A DNA stretch of 64,000 nt from Candidatus Phosphitivorax anaerolimi. Its GTDB lineage: Bacteria > Desulfobacterota > Desulfomonilia > UBA1062. The stretch lies in contig MPOS01000034.1 of NCBI GenBank assembly GCA_001896555.1, positions 124,001 through 188,000 of the forward strand, given 5' to 3'. The notes under the pieces are model-generated. The model was not told the origin of the DNA. It searched no databases and was given only the letters and a program-made list of their open reading frames with translations. This document shows positions 1-9,232 of the stretch, piece after piece. Both the position numbers and the translations under genes were made by a program. Every line of letters starts with the position of its first letter. Position 1 is the first letter of the stretch.

Positions 1-629
1 GAAACCTGCTCGGCCACCCGGTGGTCCAGCAGGATCACGCAGTCGGACACATACTCCTCGAGCCCCTCGCGAGTGAGGGAGCCGGCGCCGCGCTCGCCCG
101 TGACGATCGTGGTCATACCCTTGTCCTTGAGCCAGCGAAAGAGCCTTCTGAGCTCTGCGCGCAGGATGGAGGTATTGGAGAGCCCGGAGAAGAGCGTTTC
201 GATGGTGTCCAGGACCAGGCGTTTCGCCCCCACGGTGTTGATCGCGTGGGAGAGCCTGATGAACAGCCCTTCGAGATCGTATTCGCCCGTCTCTTCGATT
301 TCGGAACGCTCCACATGCACGTAGTCCACATACAGGCGGTTCGATTCGCAGAGCTCGGGCAGGGAGAACCCCAGTGATGCGGAGTTGGCAATCAGCTCTT
401 CCTGGGTCTCCTCGAATGAGACGAACACCCCTGGCTCGCCGTGCCGGATGACCCCATTCACCAGAAACTCCATGGCGAACATGGTCTTCCCCGTGCCCGG
501 ACCGCCGGTCACCAGCGAGGTACGCCCCCTGGGCAGACCGCCCTGGGTGATCTCATCGAACCCTCTGATCCCGGTAGGGGATTTTTCCAGCCGGAGTTCC
601 CTGGATGATCTCTCTGTACCCTGCTGCAT
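1..629 (-). CDS. KaiC-like RecA-family ATPase (partial, runs off window start)
   Basis: The reading frame starts at ATG 629 and stays open to the window edge, so about 209 N-terminal residues are visible. A Walker A motif GGPGTGKT lies at residues 42-49 after the typical KaiC lead-in (TGIRGFDEITQGGLPRG), followed by the SFEET segment with the paired glutamates and a Walker B-like strand (RLVLDTIETL). This is the first RecA domain of a KaiC/RadA-type ATPase. In bacteria without a circadian clock such proteins usually act in signalling or stress response. A Shine-Dalgarno sequence AAGGTGGT precedes the start. Whether a second RecA domain follows cannot be seen. It is divergent from the RsbRD_N gene. 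Confidence 0.85.
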   Translation of the reverse strand, partial: MQQGTERSSRELRLEKSPTGIRGFDEITQGGLPRGRTSLVTGGPGTGKTMFAMEFLVNGVIRHGEPGVFVSFEETQEELIANSASLGFSLPELCESNRLYVDYVHVERSEIEETGEYDLEGLFIRLSHAINTVGAKRLVLDTIETLFSGLSNTSILRAELRRLFRWLKDKGMTTIVTGERGAGSLTREGLEEYVSDCVILLDHRVAEQV

Positions 630-1034
630 GAGCACCACCTTTTTGAATTGGATGAAGAAAAACCACAGAAGGATGCAATTCAGGATACGAATTCATAGCA
701 TATTCTTATGGGAAAGCAAGCGGTATTTTCTTTTTGATTCAGTATGATTATCCGCTCAATCGCGGTCCGACGGCTCATGCTTTCACGTTGTCTGAGGCCG
801 GGACTCCAGCGTATTTTCCCATGACGGAAAGGCACCCGGAGCCGATTCGCTGCAGGCGTCCTCAGACTCCCGGGCAGGGGTGACCTTTTTTGAAGGATGC
901 CGGGCCTACACATTCGAAAAATTGCCACCGGTTTTCGCAAATTTTCTCATTCCCTGGAGCCGAAAGGAAAATGTTCCCTTGTTTTTCTCACCAAAACCAG
1001 GGGGTCTGACGTGAGAGACTTAAGATCCGGCCTG
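630..1034. other. intergenic region without a convincing gene
   Basis: This stretch separates the divergent KaiC-like and RsbRD_N genes. Short open frames on both strands have no recognisable family, no good ribosome site and no conserved motif. It must hold the KaiC-like gene promoter, but I could not assign one with confidence. Confidence 0.4.
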
Positions 1035-1050
1035 TGGCACGCTCCGTGCT
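1035..1050 (+). promoter_or_regulatory. candidate sigma-54 (-24/-12) promoter
   Basis: TGGCACG, four bases, then GTGCT: GG and GC are separated by exactly ten bases, and only one position departs from the TGGCACG-N4-TTGCW consensus. It lies about 97 bases upstream of the ATG at 1147 and points toward that gene. Inference from consensus only. Confidence 0.45.
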
Positions 1051-1146
1051 TGATATCCCTCAGAAGAAGGAGGCACGTCCCCTGCAGGCATCACGGCAAG
1101 GGCGGCTCGTGGTTTTCTCTTGGAATAAAGCATATGGGGTGATTTT

Positions 1147-1626
1147 ATGACATTCTCGAGCCTTGCGGAAATAATCCGGAAAAACGAATACTTTCTGACC
1201 AGGGATGTGGTAAGGGAAATCAGGCAGACGCCGGGAATCCGTCACTACCGCAATACCGCTGATAACTCCCTGTACGACCGTGTCAACCGGGTCCTGTACC
1301 ACATCTATAAGCGCCTGCCCCACTGGTTGCGCCATGGCGTATCAAAGCACACGCTCTTCTCCCTCTACTCGGAAGTCGGCAGGCAACGTCATCGAGAGGG
1401 AATTCCCCTGGAAGAGCTGATCCAGGTGCTCTTCCTTATCAGGAGAAGGGTCTTTCGATGCATATCCGAGCAGTGCGCCCTCGGCAGAGGCGATCATTCC
1501 GTTCCGGCAAGAGAGTTCCTCGCCGACGTCAACCTCTTGTTCAATCATATAGCCCGGGCCATCATTTCAGGCTATCTGGAGTGCACATCCACCCGGAAGA
1601 AGTCTGTAAAGAAACAGCGCGCATAG
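1147..1626 (+). CDS. stand-alone RsbRD_N-type sensor/signalling protein
   Basis: A 159-residue, mostly helical soluble protein. The pattern (a RLPHWLRHG segment, a YSEVGRQRHREGIPLEELIQVLFLIRR core, and a C-terminal LLFNHIARAIISGYL helix) resembles the RsbRD N-terminal domain found at the front of RsbR-like proteins and some sensor kinases. Here it has no attached STAS or kinase domain. The family is globin-like in fold and takes part in stress or redox sensing; ligand unknown here. The start follows a GGGGTG ribosome site. A sigma-54-like promoter sits upstream. Its KaiC-like neighbour is divergent, and shared control is possible but unproven. Confidence 0.55.
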   Translation: MTFSSLAEIIRKNEYFLTRDVVREIRQTPGIRHYRNTADNSLYDRVNRVLYHIYKRLPHWLRHGVSKHTLFSLYSEVGRQRHREGIPLEELIQVLFLIRRRVFRCISEQCALGRGDHSVPAREFLADVNLLFNHIARAIISGYLECTSTRKKSVKKQRA

Positions 1627-1703
1627 ATCCGCGGCAGCACCCCCGCGGAAGGGAATCAGCCTCTGAAAAAGACGGGCCGTCCCCCTGCAAGGGGGCAGGA
1701 ATC

Positions 1704-1901
1704 TCATTCCTCGTCCTCGATCCTGGGCTGGGGCCCGGGAATGATGCCAGCAATATCGGGATCCTCCCCTCCGGCGACGGGCTCCCTGCCGGCCTTGTTC
1801 TCCTTGCGTTCGATTCTCCTGGCTTCCTTGGCCAGTCTTTTTCTGCGCTTGGCCTCTTCGCGCTCCTTTTTCTTGAATGTAACAGCCGACTTGGTTGCCA
1901 T
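1704..1901 (-). CDS. small highly charged hypothetical protein
   Basis: A 65-residue protein opening MATKSAVTFKKKEREEAKRR, with a lysine/arginine/glutamate-rich N-terminal half that should form one long helix and an acidic Pro/Gly-containing tail. The ATG at 1901 has a strong ribosome site (GGGAGGTG). It lies downstream of the cold-shock gene on the same strand, separated by a strong stem-loop. The N-terminal half resembles small basic proteins often seen beside cold-shock genes in this phylum; RNA binding would fit the charge but is only a guess. Confidence 0.6.
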   Translation of the reverse strand: MATKSAVTFKKKEREEAKRRKRLAKEARRIERKENKAGREPVAGGEDPDIAGIIPGPQPRIEDEE

Positions 1902-2101
1902 ACGCACCTCCCGGTACATGGTTGTGAAGAATATGCGGAGCACCCCGCATGGAAATCGAAAAAAGGGGCGTTTTGTTCTCAATATCCCTTTGCCGCATCC
2001 GGAACAGCTCGATCGGCCTTTTTGGAGCCGGCCGGAAGAGTGTCGTTCAAAAGAGCAGCTACCCCGGTGCCCGCGAAAGGGGATCAAATCGTCAATCGCC
2101 C

Positions 2102-2125
2102 GGGGAGCGGGATGTCCCGCTCCCC
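2102..2125 (-). terminator. perfect inverted repeat after the cold-shock gene
   Basis: An 11-base arm (GGGGAGCGGGA) and its exact complement are separated by two bases, 12 bases past the cold-shock stop codon. The following minus-strand bases are not T-rich, so it may protect the mRNA 3' end rather than terminate strictly. Confidence 0.5.
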
Positions 2126-2136
2126 AGACGGTCCGT

Positions 2137-2337
2137 TTACTGCTTTGTCACGTTTGAAGCCTGAGGTCCTTTTTGTCCCTGTACCACTTCAAAGCTTACC
2201 TTGTCACCCTCTTCGAGAGAGCGGAAGCCCTGCTGGTTGATTGCTGTGTGATGGACAAAAATCTCTTCGCCGGTTTCGGAAGTGATAAAACCATACCCCT
2301 TTTCCCTGTTAAACCACTTGACTGTTCCTGTAGCCAT
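2137..2337 (-). CDS. cold-shock protein, CspA family
   Basis: A 66-residue single cold-shock domain. The RNP-1 motif KGYGFIT and the RNP-2-like motif IFVHHTAI are intact, as is the start [10 protein letters not shown]. It binds single-stranded RNA and DNA as an RNA chaperone in the cytoplasm. The start has an AAAGGAG ribosome site. In the leader, GAGCTCC and GGAGCTC form an inverted repeat about 20-45 bases upstream of the start, the sort of structure cold-shock mRNAs use. Length and motifs are normal. Confidence 0.95.
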   Translation of the reverse strand: MATGTVKWFNREKGYGFITSETGEEIFVHHTAINQQGFRSLEEGDKVSFEVVQGQKGPQASNVTKQ

Positions 2338-2753
2338 TGATCGGTACTCCTTTTGTTTCGAGCTCCACTATGGGTAAGGAGCTCCGGTGTTGTATTTCTG
2401 AAAGACAAGTCATCTTCATGAATTTTCTACTGGTGAGAAGCGGCGTCGCTTCGAATGTGTTCAGCAGGATTCAATCAAGACGTTTTCTTGTTTCAGATGC
2501 TTTCGGCCACTAAACCTATTTTACCGCCGTGTCAAGCGATATGTTCCCCCCTTCAGCCTCTTTTTACAGGAGATGGCAGTGAATGAATGGCCCACGAGGC
2601 TGATTTTGCTTGGTTATCGGCCACATTCTCGACCGTGTGAGAATCCGTTCCTGTTTTTTGCCCAATCTCCCCCTTATGGCTCGCTTCAGGGGTCGAGAGG
2701 GTATCATTCCCTTTTTAGCCGAGCCGGCAACGGCCGGTATGGGGGCAGGACCG
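2338..2753. other. intergenic region, cold-shock leader and egtD 3' flank
   Basis: About 415 bases between the cold-shock gene and the end of egtD, both on the minus strand. The half next to 2338 holds the cold-shock leader with the GAGCTCC/GGAGCTC repeat. The half next to 2753 has a short CCGGC-AACG-GCCGG hairpin. No coding region is supported. Confidence 0.4.
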
Positions 2754-3815
2754 TTATCCCGCCCGGACCGCGAGCTCCACCAGGGAAAACCATGCGTTTG
2801 CATCGGTGAACCAGCGCACGGGGACAAGCCCGGCCTGATCGAAACAGTCCATTGCTCGCATCCTGCTGAACTTTCTGCTTATCTCTGTGAGGATGGTTTC
2901 CCCCGGTTCCAGGCTCACGCATAAACCAGCCTCGGCGATATGGGCACTGATCCGAGAGCGGGCCCTCAGGTGCATTTCCACCTGTTCCCTGTCCGGATCG
3001 AAAAAGGCAAGATGCTCGAAGTCATCCAGCCGGAAATCCGCCCTGAGCCTGTGGTTGACGTGCCTTAAGATATTCCGGTTGAATTCCGCTGTCACCCCGC
3101 TCTGGTCGTTATAGGCAGCCTCGATGATGCCGGGCGGCTTGAGCATATCGATGCCCAGCAGCATCCGGTCCCGGCCGCTCATGATCCCGGCAAAGCCCTT
3201 CAGCAGGGCAACGCCCTGTTCGTGGGTGAAATTCCCGAATGTGCCTCCGAGAAACGCGATGAGCTTGCGCCCGTCCTGCAAGTGGTTGATATGGCGGGTA
3301 AAATCTGCAACCAGGGCATGGATGCAGAGCCAGGGAAAATCATCCAGAAGCCGGTGGGCGGACCTGAGCAGGCTGGTCTCGCAGATATCCACCGGAACGT
3401 ATCGCACATGCCTTGCGCCCTCTCTGTTCAAGCCCTTGAGGAGGCTTCTGATCTTCAGGTCCGAACCGCTCCCGATCTCAATGAGACTTCCTTCTCCTTC
3501 AGTGAAGAACTCCATGATCAGGTGCGCGTTTCTATCCAGGATCTCAAGCTCGGTGCGGGTGGGGTAATACTCGGGAAGCGTGCAGATCCTGTCGAAAAGC
3601 CGGGACCCATAGGCATCGTAGAGATACTTGCACGGGATGGATTTCACGCTCCCGGTCATACCGCTCAGCACATCCTCGGCCATCTCCTGCCGGAAGTCCG
3701 TGTCCATGCAGGTGGAAACACTCAGAAGCCCTTCCGGGCGAAAGCTGTCAGACCTGGTAAGGCCGGAGTGTTTGCATGGGGTATCAAAAACCCGCTGGGG
3801 GTTGATTTTTCTCAT
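2754..3815 (-). CDS. egtD: L-histidine N-alpha-methyltransferase EgtD
   Basis: A 353-residue protein that transfers three methyl groups from SAM to histidine, giving hercynine (trimethylhistidine). Family motifs are visible: LPEYYPTRTE near the N terminus, the SAM-binding LIEIGSGSDLKIRSLL, FLGGTFGNF, and the C-terminal ILTEISRKFS that carries the Glu and Ser used in substrate binding. I chose ATG 3815 because AAAGGAAG precedes it; a longer frame reaches 3863 but would enter the preceding gene's 3' end. It lies 31 bases downstream of the MES gene on the same strand, so the two form an operon and supply consecutive steps. Confidence 0.9.
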   Translation of the reverse strand: MRKINPQRVFDTPCKHSGLTRSDSFRPEGLLSVSTCMDTDFRQEMAEDVLSGMTGSVKSIPCKYLYDAYGSRLFDRICTLPEYYPTRTELEILDRNAHLIMEFFTEGEGSLIEIGSGSDLKIRSLLKGLNREGARHVRYVPVDICETSLLRSAHRLLDDFPWLCIHALVADFTRHINHLQDGRKLIAFLGGTFGNFTHEQGVALLKGFAGIMSGRDRMLLGIDMLKPPGIIEAAYNDQSGVTAEFNRNILRHVNHRLRADFRLDDFEHLAFFDPDREQVEMHLRARSRISAHIAEAGLCVSLEPGETILTEISRKFSRMRAMDCFDQAGLVPVRWFTDANAWFSLVELAVRAG

Positions 3816-3846
3816 GGATATCTTCCTTTCCCCGCCGCCAACAAAC

Positions 3847-6800
3847 CTAGCGGCAGGATACAAAACGCACCATATTCCGTGAGTTGTGCATGATCTCTCC
3901 CAACTCGGCGAGCACCCTTTCGATGTGGCTTGGGGTATTCTCCAGGCCCAGGGAAAAACGGAGGGCGCAGTGGGCCTGCTCTTCGGTAAGCCCCATGGCT
4001 ATCAGGGCATGAGAGGGCGCAGGGTTGCCCGAGCGGCATGCAGACCCCGACGAGAGGGAGATGCCCCTGGCATCGAGCGCGATGACCATGGATTCACCCC
4101 GGATTCCTGGCAGCGTTACGTTCAGGGTATTGGGCAGGCAGTATTCGGGGTGGCCGTTGACACGGGCTCCGGGAACCAGGCTCATGAGCCCCTCCTTCAG
4201 GGCGTCCCTGAGCGGACGGACCCGGCTTTCCATCTCGGGCAGCCGCTTCTGGGCAAGCTCGGCCGCCTTTCCCATGCCGACGATGCCGGCGATGTTCTCC
4301 GTGCCCGCCCTCAGGCCGTTCTCCTGGCCCCCGCCATGGACGAGCGGTTCCAGCGACCGGTTTGAGCGCACATACAGGGCCCCGACTCCTTTGGGCCCGC
4401 GGAACTTGTGCGCCGACAGGCTCAGAAGATCCACCCCGAGACTCTCGATCTTCAATTCGATCCGCCCGGCCGTCTGAACCGCATCCGTGTGGAAGGGCAC
4501 CCCCTTTTCCTGCGCTATAGCGGCGAGCTCCCTGACCGGCTGCATTGTGCCGGTCTCGTTGTTTGCGGTCATGATGCTCACAAGAAAGGTGTCCGGGGTG
4601 ATGGCCCTGCTCAGGTCATCCGGGTCCACCCTGCCCAGTCGGTCCACAGGCAGATACGTCACCCGGTATCCCTGCCTTTCGAGCCAGCGGCATGCCTGGA
4701 GCACGGAAGGATGCTCCACGGATGAGGTGATGAGGCGCCCTTTCCTGCTCCCGCAGGCAAAGGCGGCCCCTTTGATCGCCAGATTGTTGGCCTCGCTCCC
4801 GCTTCCGGTAAACACGATCCGGCGGGCCGTACACCCCAGAAATGCCGCTACCTTCCGCCGGGCGTTCTCGACGGCCTCCCGGGCGGAGCGTCCATGGCTG
4901 TGAATTGCCGAGGCATTGCCGGATAGGCCCCTGAGCGCGAGGTCCATCTCCCTGCACACCTCTTCATCAGGGGCGGTCGTGGCGTTGTTGTCCAGATAGA
5001 TCCTCTCTTGAAGGCCGGCCGCTTTCCCGATACGTGGAGGGGGCACCTGGGGCTTGGGCTCGCCCGTATCGATCATGCGTCTCTTCTTTGTCCCAGCCGC
5101 CTTTTTCACCTCGCACAGGAGCGACTTGAAAATGGGAAAGCCCGAGATGGGATCGTACCTGAGGTCGGTCAGCTCGTTGATGTTGCAGCGCCTCCAGGCA
5201 GCCGGCCCCAGCGGTCCGCCGCCTCCCATGTTTGCGTCTACGGCACCCTGAACGATGTCCGGGGTGACGACTGCCCGCATGCGGACGCTTCCACGCGGGC
5301 TCTCAAGCACGACTGCATCCCCGTGCCGGATCCCCCGCATGGAAGCATCAAGAGAGTTGATCATCACCGTGGGTTCAGGCCGCTGCTTGACCAGGCCGGG
5401 AATATGGTGGTGCTGGCTGCGGAAATCCGTACTCACCCGGGCTCCCGAGTTGAACACCAGGGGATAACGCCGCGCAAGCTCAGGGCTCGCCATGGGCCCT
5501 TCCGCCGGCTCGGTGTAGACCGGGAGCGGCTCATAGCCGTGCTCGGCGAGGATGGTGGAGGCAATCTCGAACCTGCCCGACGGCGTGTCGAAGCCCGGTT
5601 TCCCGTCCTTTCGCAGGAGCCCCTTCTCCCACTTCCGGTATTGCATCAAAGAGGTCTCTATCCGCACTTCTCCGCCTGCGGCCCGGACATCCTCCAGGGT
5701 AAAGGGAGAACAGGCAAGCGCGTGCCGCAGCAACTCTTCCTCGTTCTGCGGGTAGAGGTGCCCGTAGCCCAGCTCGTCTGCAAGACGGGCGAGGATGAAG
5801 AAGGCGTTACGGGACCGCCCCACAGGCTCGATCACCCGTTCCCTGATCCTGAAGAGCGATCCATAGCGCATGTATGACTCGATCTCATACCAGGTTGCCG
5901 CCGGCAGCACGATGTCTGCGTAGGCGCAGTCGGCCGTCATGTTGACATCGATGCAGACCAAGAAGTCCAGGGCGCCAAGGGTGCGGCGCCACAGATCGGG
6001 CTTAGGCCATGAAGTGATGATGGATGCCCCCAGGATGATCAGCGCCCGGATACGGTAGGGGTTTCCGTTCAACACGGACTCGGGGAGGGCATTGGCGTGC
6101 GACTCGCCCCGGTAGGCGCTGTAGACCGGGAAGGTATCGAGCCCCAGGGCCCTGCCCGGATTCGGGTTTTCCACGAGCCCCTGCCGGTTGACCGGAAACT
6201 GGTCTGAGGGCATGGAAAAGCACCTGCCTCCCGGCACGTCCAGCTGGCCCGCCAGGGCCCAGAGCACCATCACGGCGCGGATGGCCTGGACCCCGCTGTC
6301 GCTGTACTCCAGGCCCGTGTACATGACCGGGCACGCCCCCCGCGCCCCGGCGATCCTCTCTGCAAGGTAGTGCTGGGTCTCTTGCCCAACCCCGGTGATG
6401 CTCTCGACCACCTCGGGTCTGAAATGCCCGGCATACCGTGCAAACTCGTCGAACCCGAGGGTCCAGTCACGGACAAAGGCCTCGTCCACGAGTTCTCTTT
6501 CGATGAGGATGCGGCAGAGGCCCAATGCCAGGGCACCATCCGTGCCCGGGCGGATGGGGACCCAGCGCGCCCCCGGGAGCTTTGCGGTCTGGGTCCTGCG
6601 GGGGTCGATTACCACCACCTCCGCACCACGGGCGGCGGCCTTCCGGATGCGATCGAAATCCAGGGGCGGGCAGTCCGTTGCGGGGTTCGCCCCCCAGACC
6701 ACGATCGCTTCAGCGTTTTCAATGTCGGAAAACATGTCGATGTGCATGCCTCCCATAGTCACATGCGGAGCGATCATGGCATACGAGACATAGCAGAGCG

Positions 6801-7239
6801 CGCCCACCCCCATGGTGTTGGGGGATCCGAAGGGAAACAGCACGCTCGATGCTGAAGACACCGCTACACCGGCGGGCTGGAACACATCGCACATGGCAAG
6901 CTCAAAGCTGCCGCGCCCCGTGTAAATCGCCGCCGCCTCCGGGCCAGACTCCTCCTTGATGCTCAGCAGTCGCCGGGTGATCTCTTCAAAGGCCTCATCC
7001 CACGAGAGGGCCTCGAACTCGTAAGAGCCCTTGGGCCCTGTGCGCCTCAGAGGGGTGGTGAGCCGCTCCTTTGCGTAGACGATCTCCGCCGAGTGCTCCC
7101 CTAAGGGGCAGATCATTCCCAGCGGGGAAGAATCATCGGCCCTGACCGCGGCAATCCGCCCCTTTTCATCATACGATACAATCACCCAGCACCCGGCAGG
7201 GCAGATTCCGCAGATAGCCCTGCGTTCGTTCTGCATCAT
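3847..7239 (-). CDS. metallopterin-dependent ergothioneine synthase (MES): molybdo/tungsto-oxidoreductase fused to cysteine desulfurase
   Basis: An 1130-residue two-module protein. Residues 1 to about 700 are a bis-pterin Mo/W oxidoreductase: a 4Fe-4S site from C10, C13, C17 and C44, a candidate metal ligand C149, and dinucleotide-binding segments such as VVWGANPATDCPP. Residues 747-1130 are a complete NifS/IscS-type cysteine desulfurase, with PLP lysine K945 (AHK motif) and active-site cysteine C1068 (SSGSACRSG). This architecture matches the enzyme from Caldithrix abyssi, which moves cysteine sulfur onto C2 of hercynine without oxygen. The neighbour egtD makes hercynine, which supports the call strongly. 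No Tat signal is seen, so it is probably cytoplasmic. An alternative would be a generic molybdoenzyme with its own sulfuration module. Confidence 0.88.
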   Translation of the reverse strand: MMQNERRAICGICPAGCWVIVSYDEKGRIAAVRADDSSPLGMICPLGEHSAEIVYAKERLTTPLRRTGPKGSYEFEALSWDEAFEEITRRLLSIKEESGPEAAAIYTGRGSFELAMCDVFQPAGVAVSSASSVLFPFGSPNTMGVGALCYVSYAMIAPHVTMGGMHIDMFSDIENAEAIVVWGANPATDCPPLDFDRIRKAAARGAEVVVIDPRRTQTAKLPGARWVPIRPGTDGALALGLCRILIERELVDEAFVRDWTLGFDEFARYAGHFRPEVVESITGVGQETQHYLAERIAGARGACPVMYTGLEYSDSGVQAIRAVMVLWALAGQLDVPGGRCFSMPSDQFPVNRQGLVENPNPGRALGLDTFPVYSAYRGESHANALPESVLNGNPYRIRALIILGASIITSWPKPDLWRRTLGALDFLVCIDVNMTADCAYADIVLPAATWYEIESYMRYGSLFRIRERVIEPVGRSRNAFFILARLADELGYGHLYPQNEEELLRHALACSPFTLEDVRAAGGEVRIETSLMQYRKWEKGLLRKDGKPGFDTPSGRFEIASTILAEHGYEPLPVYTEPAEGPMASPELARRYPLVFNSGARVSTDFRSQHHHIPGLVKQRPEPTVMINSLDASMRGIRHGDAVVLESPRGSVRMRAVVTPDIVQGAVDANMGGGGPLGPAAWRRCNINELTDLRYDPISGFPIFKSLLCEVKKAAGTKKRRMIDTGEPKPQVPPPRIGKAAGLQERIYLDNNATTAPDEEVCREMDLALRGLSGNASAIHSHGRSAREAVENARRKVAAFLGCTARRIVFTGSGSEANNLAIKGAAFACGSRKGRLITSSVEHPSVLQACRWLERQGYRVTYLPVDRLGRVDPDDLSRAITPDTFLVSIMTANNETGTMQPVRELAAIAQEKGVPFHTDAVQTAGRIELKIESLGVDLLSLSAHKFRGPKGVGALYVRSNRSLEPLVHGGGQENGLRAGTENIAGIVGMGKAAELAQKRLPEMESRVRPLRDALKEGLMSLVPGARVNGHPEYCLPNTLNVTLPGIRGESMVIALDARGISLSSGSACRSGNPAPSHALIAMGLTEEQAHCALRFSLGLENTPSHIERVLAELGEIMHNSRNMVRFVSCR

Positions 7240-7264
7240 GGGAGGAGATACCTCTCAAACCCGG

Positions 7265-7293
7265 CTTATAAGGGGCGCTTCATCGGTATGCAA
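7265..7293 (-). promoter_or_regulatory. candidate sigma-70 promoter for the MES-egtD operon
   Basis: On the minus strand TTGCAT and TATAAG are separated by 17 bases, ending about 25 bases before the MES start codon. Good match and spacing; no experimental support. Confidence 0.45.
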
Positions 7294-7690
7294 AACCCCT
7301 ATGGTTAATATACGCACCCCGCAGAAGGAAAACCAACCGGGCAGGGCGGCTAGGGTCTTCAGAAATCTCGATTTGTTTCCCTGCCGGCGGAAGATCGTGC
7401 CTTGAGAGGACGGAATTTCATGAAAGGAGGGATTGAGAAATATCTGCCGGGTAATACTTTTACTCCTAGCACTTATGAATGTGTGGATCCGTTTCTCCAC
7501 ATTCACTGTTATTCAAGGGCATGGTACATCCTGCCTGCGTCTTTACCGGACCGCGGTTGCCGGCGGAAGGACGCACAGATCTCGCTGTGGCGTCCGTCTC
7601 GGACCGGCGTCACCATACCTCCCCTGCAGATGAACGGGAGAAAGGCTGCAGGATGCGCCCTGTACTGAAAAAAGATAAGGAGGCTGCTGT
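7294..7690. other. divergent intergenic region, no gene
   Basis: Lies between the MES promoter and the PaaK-like gene. Open frames on either strand have no family resemblance. It should contain the promoter for the plus-strand ligase gene, which I could not pin down. Confidence 0.35.
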
Positions 7691-9091
7691 ATGCTGCGCT
7701 CTTTTGTAAAACATGTCTCTTTTCCCTTTTTTGCAAACCGGGAGGGACTCAAGGGGCTCATGCAGGAGGTCAGATCTCTGGAAGACAGCCAGTTCTGGCC
7801 GGCGGAGCGCATCATGCAGATGCAGCAGATCCTTCTGAAGAAGGTCATGATCCATGCCTACGAGCATACAAAATTCTACCGCAGGAGATTTCAGGAGGCC
7901 GGATTCAATCCCTATACGTTCAGGCATCCCGATGCACTGAGATCCCTGCCTGCGCTCACCCCTGAAGAGGTGCGAGACAATCTCCCGGATATGGTTGCAG
8001 ACAATCACGCTCCCGGAGACCTCCATCTCTCTCAGACCGGCGGTGCCGCCGGGCTACAGATGAGGTTTTATCACAGCAGCGCCTGTCTCGCCAAAAGGCA
8101 AGCCGCCATGTACCGGTTTGAGAAATGGACCGGGTGGGACTTCGGCGAACCCGTCGGGGTGGTCTTACCCATCCGGCAGGACCGCATGGGACACCCTACA
8201 GTGAAGTCTTTGATAAAAAATGAGCTTTTCCGCAGGCAGACCGTGTTTCCGGCAGCCGTGATAGACGATGCCGCCTGCGAGGACTTCCTGCACAAAATTG
8301 TGAAGAAACGACCGACCCTGATCCGTACATTCAGCAGCCCGCTCCATGATCTCGCCAGGTTCGTCCAGAGCTCAGGGTGGGCGGATATTCCGCTGAAGGC
8401 CGTTGTGTCCACGGGTGAACCCCTCTATCCACACCAGCGCCGCAGCATCTCGGGGGCATTCAACTGCCCGGTGTTCGATTCTTACCGATCGCGGGGAGTG
8501 GGGCCCATTGCCCAGGAGTGTGAGGTCCACCAGGGCATGCATATCAATGCCGAGTGCCTCTATATCGAGGTGGACGGGCTCAATGGATATGATGAACACC
8601 ATGGGCGGACAGGGGGGCTGATCGTTACCGACCTTCTCAACTTCGGGATGCCCCTCATCAGGTATAGCACCGGCGACGAGGGCACGCTCGTCAACAGGAC
8701 CTGCCCCTGTGGGAGGGGGCTGCCCCTGCTCGAACAGATCACAGGCCGCTCGGGCGACATGCTCGTGAGCCCTGAGGGAAGGTGTGTCGTCCCGGCAGCG
8801 CTCAGCCAGTACCTCATCGGCGAGGCCCCTGATCTGGTGGGCCAGATACAGGTGATCCAGGACCGGATCGATCACCTGACCATCAGGATGACCAAAGACC
8901 CGGCCCTCACCCCTGAAAATATGCAGCATCAGAAAACCATGATCGAGCAGCTCTTCGGTCCCGGTATGCGCGTACATATCGAGATCGTCGACGAAATGCC
9001 CAGGGAAAAATCCGGGAAATACCTCTTCACCAGACGGTTGATCCCCCTTCCTGCCAGGATGGCGGAAGAGGAGGCCAGGATGTCCGGGTGA
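7691..9091 (+). CDS. phenylacetate-CoA ligase (PaaK)/CapK-family adenylate-forming protein
   Basis: A 466-residue PaaK-like protein. It contains ARYERTRFYRRRF-type N-terminal spacing (HAYEHTKFYRRRF), a divergent P-loop SQTGGAAG in place of SSGTTG, the middle VVSTGEPLYPHQR block, IRYSTGDEG, CPCGRGLPLL with ITGRSGDM, and a C-terminal EMPREKSGKYLFT lysine motif. Such enzymes make acyl-adenylates and usually CoA thioesters of aromatic acids; the substrate is not evident. The ATG at 7691 follows AAGGAGG. It stands alone, divergent from MES. The altered P-loop leaves room for a changed reaction. Confidence 0.75.
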   Translation: MLRSFVKHVSFPFFANREGLKGLMQEVRSLEDSQFWPAERIMQMQQILLKKVMIHAYEHTKFYRRRFQEAGFNPYTFRHPDALRSLPALTPEEVRDNLPDMVADNHAPGDLHLSQTGGAAGLQMRFYHSSACLAKRQAAMYRFEKWTGWDFGEPVGVVLPIRQDRMGHPTVKSLIKNELFRRQTVFPAAVIDDAACEDFLHKIVKKRPTLIRTFSSPLHDLARFVQSSGWADIPLKAVVSTGEPLYPHQRRSISGAFNCPVFDSYRSRGVGPIAQECEVHQGMHINAECLYIEVDGLNGYDEHHGRTGGLIVTDLLNFGMPLIRYSTGDEGTLVNRTCPCGRGLPLLEQITGRSGDMLVSPEGRCVVPAALSQYLIGEAPDLVGQIQVIQDRIDHLTIRMTKDPALTPENMQHQKTMIEQLFGPGMRVHIEIVDEMPREKSGKYLFTRRLIPLPARMAEEEARMSG

Positions 9092-9232
9092 TGGGAGGGG
9101 GAGATTTTTTATTCAGAGAACGGCTTGGGAGGAGATCGAAGCTCCCGCACGTAAGCGCCTGAACAGGATGATGCCCTTTGGCAAGTGAACAGACGGAAAG
9201 GCACACGAATGTGCCCGGCAGAGGTGTTTTTT

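Noticed and set aside
1681-1695. CCCCC-TGCAA-GGGGG hairpin after the small charged protein gene
   Set aside because: Stem of five bases and no T-run; too weak to call a terminator.
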